Source: Contendibacter sp049290615 (GTDB lineage: Bacteria; Pseudomonadota; Gammaproteobacteria; Competibacterales; Competibacteraceae). Taken from it: a DNA stretch of 64,000 bases. The DNA lies in NCBI GenBank assembly GCA_049290615.1, contig JBATNZ010000008.1, forward strand, positions 9,520 through 73,519, read 5' to 3'. Position 1 is the stretch's first letter. Each line of letters opens with the position of its first letter. The notes below the pieces were generated by a model. That model did no database searches, had not been told where the DNA came from, and saw only the letters and a program-made list of their open reading frames with translations. The translations under genes were made by a program, and so were the position numbers. Of the stretch, positions 51,675 to 58,597 are shown in pieces.

Positions 51675-53273
51675 ATGACCATGAAACGAACCGTCATGCT
51701 GCTCGCCGCCTCCGGTATTTTCCTGTCGTCGGTCACGGCCCACGCGGAGGCAAGTCAGCCCAACATCGTCATCATCTGGGGCGATGACATCGGGCAATCC
51801 AATATCAGCGCCTACTCGCAGGGCTTGATGGGCTATAAGACGCCCAACATCGACCGGGTTGCCCGCGAAGGCATGATGTTCACCGACTACTACGCGGAGC
51901 AGAGCTGCACCGCCGGCCGGGCGTCGTTCATCACCGGCCAGTCCGGCCTGCGCACCGGCTTGACCAAGGTCGGCTTGCCGGGCGCTACGGTAGGGCTGCA
52001 AAAGGAGGACCCGACGATTGCCGAGCTGTTGAAGGCACAAGGCTATGCCACCGGCCAGTTCGGCAAGAATCACCTGGGCGACCGCAACGAGTACCTGCCC
52101 ACGGTGCATGGCTTCGACGAGTTCTACGGCAACCTCTACCACCTCAACGCCGAGGAAGAACCGGAACTGCCGGACTATCCGAAAGATCCGGCGTTCCGTG
52201 CCAAGTTCGGTCCCCGTGGCGTGATGGACTGCAAAGCCTCGACCACGGACGATCCGACGGTGGAACCGCGCTTCGGCAAGGTCGGCAAGCAGGTGTGCAA
52301 GGACACTGGGCCCCTGACCAAGAAGCGGATGGAAACCATCGACGATGACGTTGCCGACCGGGCAGTAGATTTCATCCGGCGGCAAAACCAAGCCGGCAAG
52401 CCAGCCTTTGTCTGGGTGAACTTCTCCCACATGCACTTCCGCACCCACACCAAGGCGGAGAGCATCGGCCAGGCGGGACGCTGGCAGAGCCCGTACCACG
52501 ACACCATGATCGACCACGACAAGAATGTCGGCACGGTCCTCAAGGCGCTGGACGATCTGGGCATTGCGGACAACACCTTCGTCATGTACAGCACCGACAA
52601 TGGTCCGCACATGAACAGTTGGCCGGACGGCGCAATGACGCCGTTCCGCAGCGAAAAGAACTCGAACTGGGAAGGCGCCTACCGGGTGCCGGCCATGGTC
52701 CGCTGGCCGGGCAAGATCAAGCCGGGCAGTGTGTCCAACGACATCGTCGCGCACCTCGACTGGCTGCCGACCTTTGTGGCCATGGCTGGTGACACGCAGG
52801 TGAAGGACGAGCTGCTCAAGGGTTACAAGGTGGGCGATATGACCTACAAGGTTCACCTCGACGGTGACAACCTCGTTCCCTACCTGACCGGCCAAGTCGC
52901 GAAGAGCCTGCGGGAGTCATTCCTGTACATCAACGATGACCAGCAATTGACCGGGCTCCGCTACGACAATTGGAAGCTGGCATTCATGGAGCAGCGAGCC
53001 CAGGGAACGATGCTTATCTGGTCGAACCCGTTCACCAGCTTGCGGATCCCGAAGATCTTCAACCTCCGGACCGATCCGTATGAGCGGGCGGACATCACCT
53101 CGAACACTTACTACGATTGGTTGCTGGATCACGCTTTCTTGCTGGTCCCCGCGCAGGCCTATGTGGGCCAGTTCCTGGCGACGTTCAAGGACTATCCGCA
53201 GCGGCAGAAGGCTGCCGCCTTCAATATGGACGAAGTCATGGAGAAGCTGAAGGAAGGCGGCGGGTCGAAGTAG
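51675..53273 (+). CDS. Secreted arylsulfatase-type sulfatase
   Basis: This 532-residue sulfatase has a signal peptide (residues about 1-25) and the fold markers NIVIIWGDDIG with the metal-binding Asp pair, the modification motif CTAGR at residues 78-82, HLDWLPTFV and YSTDNGPHMNSW. The motif is C-x-A-x-R rather than C-x-P-x-R; such sites are known to be matured by radical SAM anSME-type enzymes, though this is family knowledge and not seen here. Substrate is unknown. GGAAGG precedes the ATG by about 7 bases. It is followed by the HAD-2H gene, probably cotranscribed. Confidence 0.88.
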   Translation: MTMKRTVMLLAASGIFLSSVTAHAEASQPNIVIIWGDDIGQSNISAYSQGLMGYKTPNIDRVAREGMMFTDYYAEQSCTAGRASFITGQSGLRTGLTKVGLPGATVGLQKEDPTIAELLKAQGYATGQFGKNHLGDRNEYLPTVHGFDEFYGNLYHLNAEEEPELPDYPKDPAFRAKFGPRGVMDCKASTTDDPTVEPRFGKVGKQVCKDTGPLTKKRMETIDDDVADRAVDFIRRQNQAGKPAFVWVNFSHMHFRTHTKAESIGQAGRWQSPYHDTMIDHDKNVGTVLKALDDLGIADNTFVMYSTDNGPHMNSWPDGAMTPFRSEKNSNWEGAYRVPAMVRWPGKIKPGSVSNDIVAHLDWLPTFVAMAGDTQVKDELLKGYKVGDMTYKVHLDGDNLVPYLTGQVAKSLRESFLYINDDQQLTGLRYDNWKLAFMEQRAQGTMLIWSNPFTSLRIPKIFNLRTDPYERADITSNTYYDWLLDHAFLLVPAQAYVGQFLATFKDYPQRQKAAAFNMDEVMEKLKEGGGSK

Positions 53274-53339
53274 GGCGGACGCGGCGGGGCGCTTTGGAAG
53301 AAGTGTCCCGCCATCAATTCGCATTACGAGGAGAAATGA

Positions 53340-54974
53340 ATGAAAGGCTCGCTGACGAAGGTTCTGCTCGGCCTGCTGCTGCTTGCCAACGCAGCCTTTG
53401 CCGCCGACCCGCTTCCATCGTGGAACAACGGGCCCGCAAAGCAGGGGATCATCAGTTTCGTGGAGAAGGTGACGAAGGAAGGTTCGCCGGCTTTTGTCCC
53501 GCCCGCCGAGCGGATCGCCACCTTCGACAACGACGGCACACTCTGGTGCGAGCAGCCGCTGCCCGTTCAATTGTACTTCGCGCTCGACCGGGTGAAGGCG
53601 CTTGCGCCGCAGCATCCCGAATGGAAGAACAAGGAACCCTTTGCCTCGCTGCTCAAGGGCGACATGAAAACCGCGCTCGCGGGCGGCGACCACGCACTCC
53701 TCGAAATCGTCATGGCCACGCACGCGGGCATGACCACGGTGGAATTCGAGCAGATCGTCAAGGACTGGATCGCCACCGCGAAACATCCGAAGACCGGCAA
53801 GCTCTTCACTGAAATGGTTTATCAGCCGATGCTCGAAGTGCTCGCCTACCTGCGCGCGAACGGTTTTAAGAACTACATCGTCTCCGGCGGCGGCATCGAG
53901 TTCATGCGCCCGTGGGCGGAGCAGATTTATGGCATCCCGCCGGAACAGGTCATCGGCAGCAGCATCAAGACAAAATTTGAAATGCGTGACGGCAAGCCCG
54001 TCCTGGTGCGCCTGCCGGAACTCAACTTCAACGATGACAAAGCCGACAAGCCGGTCGGCATCAACCAGCACATCGGCCGCCGGCCCATTGCCGCGTTCGG
54101 CAATTCACGGGGCGATCAAGAGATGTTGGAATACACGCAGGGCGGAAGCGGCGCACGTTTCGAGCTGCTGGTACTGCATGATGATGCGGCGCGCGAATAC
54201 GCCTACGGTCCGGCCCTCGGATTGCCGGACGTCAAGCTGGGTGCGTTCACTCAGTCGGTTTACGACGAAGCGCAAAAAGAGGGCTGGACCGTAGTCAGCA
54301 TGAAGGACGATTGGAAACAGGTCTTCGCGTTCGAGCAGACCCCGGTCACGGCCATTGATATCCTGCTGGAGCCGGACGCCACGATGCTCCAGCATGCCGA
54401 AGCCAACAACGCCCGCCTGCTCGCGGTCTTCCCGAAAGGTTTCGCCCTGGATGCGACGCACCGTCCGCATATCACGATGGTGCAGCGTTTCGTTCGCACG
54501 GCGGATCTCGACCAGGTCTATGCCGCCGAGGAGAAGGTTCTCGCCAGCGCAAACGTGAACGCGATGAAGCTGGAGGCCTTCAAATACTACTACGCCCCGG
54601 CCGGTGCGCTTGGCGTCGCGGGCATTGTCGCGAAGCCGACGCCCGAACTGCTCAAGCTGCAAGCGGACATCGTTGCCGCTGTGAAACCATTCACGGTGGA
54701 AACCGGCCCGATCAGCGCGTTTACTGCTCCGCACGACGATCCCGCCACCGACGCGGCCATAATCCAATACGTGTCGACGTTTGCGTCGAAGCTAACCGGC
54801 GAGAACTTCAATCCGCACGTCAGCACCGGGGTGGCGCCCCGCGAATACCTCGACAAGATGCTCACCGAACCGTTTGAGCCGTTCACCTTCTCGCCGGCGG
54901 GCGCGGCCGTTTACCAACTAGGCCAGTTCGGCACGGCTGCGAAGAAACTCAAGGAATGGGATTTGAAGCCCTGA
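53340..54974 (+). CDS. Secreted HAD phosphatase fused to 2H phosphoesterase-like domain
   Basis: The 544-residue product has a signal peptide (MKGSLTKVLLGLLLLANAAFA). Residues about 50-320 form a HAD phosphatase: motif I TFDNDGTLW with the nucleophile Asp63, motif II VSGGG at 181-185, a lysine near 234-237, and motif IV FGNSRGDQ with Asp259. From about residue 335 a second domain contains HIT at 377-379 and HVS at 493-495, spaced like the two H-x-T/S signatures of 2H phosphoesterases (2'-5' RNA ligase/CPDase fold). The N-terminal half resembles haloacid dehalogenase proteins often placed beside sulfatases. The combined function is unknown. Confidence 0.8.
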   Translation: MKGSLTKVLLGLLLLANAAFAADPLPSWNNGPAKQGIISFVEKVTKEGSPAFVPPAERIATFDNDGTLWCEQPLPVQLYFALDRVKALAPQHPEWKNKEPFASLLKGDMKTALAGGDHALLEIVMATHAGMTTVEFEQIVKDWIATAKHPKTGKLFTEMVYQPMLEVLAYLRANGFKNYIVSGGGIEFMRPWAEQIYGIPPEQVIGSSIKTKFEMRDGKPVLVRLPELNFNDDKADKPVGINQHIGRRPIAAFGNSRGDQEMLEYTQGGSGARFELLVLHDDAAREYAYGPALGLPDVKLGAFTQSVYDEAQKEGWTVVSMKDDWKQVFAFEQTPVTAIDILLEPDATMLQHAEANNARLLAVFPKGFALDATHRPHITMVQRFVRTADLDQVYAAEEKVLASANVNAMKLEAFKYYYAPAGALGVAGIVAKPTPELLKLQADIVAAVKPFTVETGPISAFTAPHDDPATDAAIIQYVSTFASKLTGENFNPHVSTGVAPREYLDKMLTEPFEPFTFSPAGAAVYQLGQFGTAAKKLKEWDLKP

Positions 54975-55058
54975 GGCGCTCGAAAGCAAGGGAAAACAGC
55001 CGCCGATGAGGCGGGTCAAATAGGAGAGGTCGCCTTGAGCGCTGACGTGGTCAGGCCA

Positions 55059-55107
55059 GCTAACGACCGGTTGCAGCGGACAGCGCTACGCGCCGCCGCT
55101 GAACCGG
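55059..55107. other. attC-like imperfect inverted repeat at the 3' end of purN
   Basis: CCGGTTGCAGCGG (55067-55079) and CCGCTGAACCGG (55096-55107) are inverted copies differing by one unpaired base, separated by 16 bases. Upstream is GCTAAC. A near-palindrome with one extrahelical base and a RYYYAAC-like box is the look of an integron attC site, but the matching GTTRRRY box on the other side is not evident. The structure overlaps the last codons of purN. Confidence 0.35.
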
Positions 55108-55775
55108 GGCGTGTGCGGGGAGCAACAAGCCATCCGCAGCGGTTCCGCCAGCGGCTCCCCATCAAACCACACCCGCTCTCCATCCAGTCGCAGCCGTCCC
55201 TCCGCGAACCAGCGAATCGCCTGCGGATACATCCGGTGCTCCTGTTCCAGCACCCGCGCCGCCAGGGTGTCGGGATCGTCGCCCGGCAACACGGGCACCC
55301 GGGCCTGCACGATGACCGGCCCGCCGTCCAACTCGGCGGTCACGAAATGGATGCTGGCCCCATGCTCGGTTTCCCCGGCGGCGATGGCGCGTTCGTGGGT
55401 GTGCAGGCCACGAAACTTGGGCAACAGCGACGGGTGAATGTTGAGCAGCCGGCCCCGGTAATGGTCGGTGAAGCCAGGAGTCAGCACCCGCATGAAGCCC
55501 GCCAGAATCACCAGATCCGGCTGATAACGGTCGATCAGTTCAATCAGCGCCGCCTCGAACTCCGGCCGGTCGGCGAAATGCTGATGATCCAGCTCCAGCG
55601 CCGGAACGCCGGTTTGTCGCGCCCGTTCCAGGCCCTGCACGCCGGGCCGGTTGCTGATCACCGCCGCGACCTCGACCGGTAATTCCCCGCTCGCCGCCTG
55701 ATCGAGAATCGCCTGTAAATTGCTGCCGCGCCCGGAAATCAGCACCACCAGCCGGCTTTTGTCGCCGCCGCTCAC
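55086..55775 (-). CDS. purN: Phosphoribosylglycinamide formyltransferase
   Basis: This enzyme uses 10-formyl-THF to formylate GAR in purine synthesis. The 229-residue product from a GTG at 55775 has VVLISGRGSNLQAILD, the catalytic Asn/His in LNIHPSLLPKF, HERAIAAGETEHGASIH and the Asp in VTAELDGGPVI. The GTG overlaps the purM stop (GTGA). The length is about 15 residues over E. coli PurN; the tail (CCSPHTPRFSGGA) is not family-like and runs into the attC-like repeat, so the true end may have been altered. Confidence 0.93.
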   Translation of the reverse strand: MSGGDKSRLVVLISGRGSNLQAILDQAASGELPVEVAAVISNRPGVQGLERARQTGVPALELDHQHFADRPEFEAALIELIDRYQPDLVILAGFMRVLTPGFTDHYRGRLLNIHPSLLPKFRGLHTHERAIAAGETEHGASIHFVTAELDGGPVIVQARVPVLPGDDPDTLAARVLEQEHRMYPQAIRWFAEGRLRLDGERVWFDGEPLAEPLRMACCSPHTPRFSGGA

Positions 55776-56824
55776 GGTTGGAACTCCACGACTGGCTCGC
55801 CGTTGCCAGCAGCGATGTGGCCCAGCCGCCAGACCGTTTCGCCCGCCTCCCGCAACATCGTTTGCGCCCGATCCGCGTCTTCCGCCGCAACGCAGACCAC
55901 CAGCCCGACTCCGCAGTTGAAGGTGCGCCGCATTTCCGCTTCGGTTACGCCACCCTGTTGCTGCAACCATTGAAATACCGTCGGCCGTTGCCAGCTTTGG
56001 GTGTCGATGACCGCCTTGGTATTGATGGGCAACACCCGCGGCAGGTTTTCGGTCAGACCGCCGCCGGTAATGTGGGCGATGGCGCGGATTTCGACCTGTT
56101 CCAGCAACTTTAAAATTGGCTTGACGTAGATGCGGGTCGGGGCCAGCAAGGCTTCGCCGAGAGTGCGGCTATCGAACGGCTGGTCCAGCTTCGCGCCGCT
56201 GACCGCCACAATCTTGCGAATCAGCGAATAGCCGTTGGAATGCGGCCCGGAGGAGGCCAGACCCAGCAGTGCGTCGCCGGGTTTGACCCGGCTGCCGTCG
56301 ATGATCCGCGCCTTCTCGACCACGCCGACGCAGAAGCCGGCCAAGTCATAATCGCCGTCGCTATACATCCCCGGCATTTCAGCGGTTTCGCCACCGACCA
56401 GCGCCGCGCCGGCCTGCTCGCAACCGTCGGCGATGCCCTTGATCACATCCGTCGCTACCTCCACGTCCAGTTTGCCGGTGGCGTAATAGTCCAGGAAAAA
56501 CAGCGGTTCGGCGCCAACCACCAGCACGTCGTTGACGCACATGGCGACCAGATCGACGCCGATGGTGTCGTGCCGGTTCAATTCCAGCGCCAGCTTGAGC
56601 TTGGTGCCGACGCCGTCGGTGCCGGATACCAGCACCGGCTGGTGATAGCGGTCCAGCGGTAGTTCGAACAGCGCGCCGAATCCGCCCAGCCCGCCCAGTA
56701 CGCCGGGCCGGAGGGTGCGGCGGGCGTGCGGCTTGATGCGGTCCACCAGCCGGTTGCCGGCGTCGATGTCCACTCCGGCGTCGCGATAGCTGAGCGCGGG
56801 GGATTGCGGATGGGGGTCGTTCAC
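55772..56824 (-). CDS. purM: Phosphoribosylformylglycinamidine cyclo-ligase
   Basis: PurM closes the imidazole ring of AIR. The 350-residue product has YRDAGVDIDAGNRLVDRIK at the start, DGVGTKLKLA, ALVGGETAEMPGMY and HITGGGLTENLPRVLP. Length agrees with E. coli PurM (345). It is translationally coupled to purN. The upstream gene (GT2) ends about 79 bases before its start. Confidence 0.96.
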   Translation of the reverse strand: MNDPHPQSPALSYRDAGVDIDAGNRLVDRIKPHARRTLRPGVLGGLGGFGALFELPLDRYHQPVLVSGTDGVGTKLKLALELNRHDTIGVDLVAMCVNDVLVVGAEPLFFLDYYATGKLDVEVATDVIKGIADGCEQAGAALVGGETAEMPGMYSDGDYDLAGFCVGVVEKARIIDGSRVKPGDALLGLASSGPHSNGYSLIRKIVAVSGAKLDQPFDSRTLGEALLAPTRIYVKPILKLLEQVEIRAIAHITGGGLTENLPRVLPINTKAVIDTQSWQRPTVFQWLQQQGGVTEAEMRRTFNCGVGLVVCVAAEDADRAQTMLREAGETVWRLGHIAAGNGEPVVEFQP

Positions 56825-56902
56825 GGATGAGGGACCTCGCTATGAAAATCAGGTAGGCGTGAAATATCGAAAATCCACCCCATCCCCAAGGCGGATTCAG
56901 CT

Positions 56903-57832
56903 CTAACCATCACATAACCGGGCGTAGTAATAAAACAATGCAGGCTCCGGGGTACGCATGTAGGCGCGCAGGGTGTCCCGGACGATTCCAGGCAACAAGG
57001 CAGGCGCGTTGTTGCGCGCCCAGCGCCGGAAGCTGCGCATACGGTGGCGGAAGCTTGTTCGCGCAAGGGCGGGAGGGATGAGTTCGCCGTGGTGTTCGAA
57101 AAATCGACCCAGAGTGATCCAGGAATCCTGGAGCATCATCCGTTGCCGAAGGCTAGCGTTGGCGTCATGGCGGCGGTAGGCAACCAGTCGTTCGGGTACG
57201 CGCGCCAGCGCGTAGCGGGTGGCGAGCCTCAACCAGCAGTCCCAGTCTTCCAGCCGGAGCGATTCGTCGAAGCCGCCCATGCTGGCGAAGCGCTCGCGGT
57301 GGAGAGCCACGGTCGGATTGGGAATGGGATTGCCCAGAATCAGCGACCGATAGGCGTGCGGGTCGGGGCCTGGTCGGGGCCGCTCGCCGGTGTTCTTTGG
57401 AACGACGGTCCCGTCCTTGTCGATGAGGTCGGCGTCCGCGTAGACCAGGGCGAGCCGTTCATCCCCCCAATGCTGGATCGCCCGCCATTGGGCTTCGATC
57501 TTGTGGGGATAGAGCCGATCATCCGAACCCAGCAAGTGTACCCATTCACCCCGACACGCGCCGATGGCGCGATTGGATGCCGCGCTGACTCCCCGGTTGT
57601 CCTGTCGAATCAGTTCGACGCGGCGAAAGCGGCTCCCATGTTCCTGGATAAACCGCTGGACGATCTCGCCGGTACCGTCGCTGGAACCGTCATCCACCAC
57701 CACCAGTTCCAGTTCGGGGTAGGTCTGGTTACGGACGGAGTCCAGACAGGCGCCGATATAGCGGGCGTGGTTGTACGCGGGCACCGCCACGCTGATGAGC
57801 GACGGCGTTATTTCTCCGCCAGCAGGAAGCAT
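56903..57832 (-). CDS. Glycosyltransferase family 2
   Basis: The product is about 309 residues from the ATG at 57832 (a start at 57877 is also open). It has the GT2 core VAVPAYNHARYIGACLDSVRN, VVVDDGSSDGTG and the DxD-containing LLGSDDRLYPHK, followed by GGFDESLRLEDWDCWLRL, a typical acceptor-side motif. No membrane helices are evident. The gene overlaps the methyltransferase gene upstream and so works in one transcript with it. Probable role: adding a sugar to a surface glycan; sugar and acceptor unknown. Confidence 0.8.
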   Translation of the reverse strand: MLPAGGEITPSLISVAVPAYNHARYIGACLDSVRNQTYPELELVVVDDGSSDGTGEIVQRFIQEHGSRFRRVELIRQDNRGVSAASNRAIGACRGEWVHLLGSDDRLYPHKIEAQWRAIQHWGDERLALVYADADLIDKDGTVVPKNTGERPRPGPDPHAYRSLILGNPIPNPTVALHRERFASMGGFDESLRLEDWDCWLRLATRYALARVPERLVAYRRHDANASLRQRMMLQDSWITLGRFFEHHGELIPPALARTSFRHRMRSFRRWARNNAPALLPGIVRDTLRAYMRTPEPALFYYYARLCDG

Positions 57833-58431
57833 TGGACGGCCAGGAACTGCCCGAGCAGGCGATGGGGAAACCACCATTTCCGGTATTTTTTCTTGATGTT
57901 GAGGGATTCCGCCCGCACCCGCCAGCCGGTGGTTTCCACCGTCTTACGCAAGCTCGCGGGGGTGAAAAAATGGAGATGAGTACGGTCCATGATGCCGGCG
58001 TCAACATAGTCGAAGCGCCCCAGGAAAAGCAACGGGAACACCACGCTCTGGTGCCGCACGTTGGGCACGCTGACCATCAGTCGTGCGCCAGGCCGGGCGC
58101 GGTCGTGAATATCCCGGAGGGTCTGCCAGGGATCGACCAGATGTTCCAGTACGTCGGCCAGGATGAAAAGATCGTAATCCACCCAGGGCGCTTCGGACAG
58201 AGCGTCTGCAAGATCGCAGTTCCAAACCTGCTGAAGTTGGCTGAAAGCCATCTTGGCCGCCGTGGGATGCGGTTCGATGCCGTCGCAGGAATGCACGATG
58301 CCCGCTGCCCGGAGTTGACCGCCCAGGCGACCGGCGGCGCAGCCGATATCCAGCGCCTGGTGGAAAGGACCGTGGGAACGCAGGAAGTCAACGATGTCAC
58401 CACGGTCGGCGGTGTAGTAGCTGCCATTCAT
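57808..58431 (-). CDS. SAM-dependent methyltransferase, class I
   Basis: This 207-residue protein has the methyltransferase motif LDIGCAAGRLGGQLRAAG, then FILADVLEHLVDPWQTL and VSVPNVRHQSV, a pattern of the Methyltransf_11/23 families often in polysaccharide clusters. The C-terminus has a longer tail (KKKYRKWWFPHRLLGQF). It overlaps the GT2 start. The two genes form a small unit between purM and leuS, possibly acquired; target of methylation is unknown. Confidence 0.8.
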   Translation of the reverse strand: MNGSYYTADRGDIVDFLRSHGPFHQALDIGCAAGRLGGQLRAAGIVHSCDGIEPHPTAAKMAFSQLQQVWNCDLADALSEAPWVDYDLFILADVLEHLVDPWQTLRDIHDRARPGARLMVSVPNVRHQSVVFPLLFLGRFDYVDAGIMDRTHLHFFTPASLRKTVETTGWRVRAESLNIKKKYRKWWFPHRLLGQFLAVQCFLLAEK

Positions 58432-58597
58432 TGGGCGGACATCCTCGTCATCATTTTGGTCTCATCGCCCCGTCATTGGGGAAAGCGAAACGAGGGGATC
58501 GGGTGAGAGCAGGGGGCTTCCGACCTGGCCGGTCTGCTGTCGGGATAAAAATGTTGTGCTATCTTACCGCACTTCGTTTGAAAGCCAGGAAATCGCC

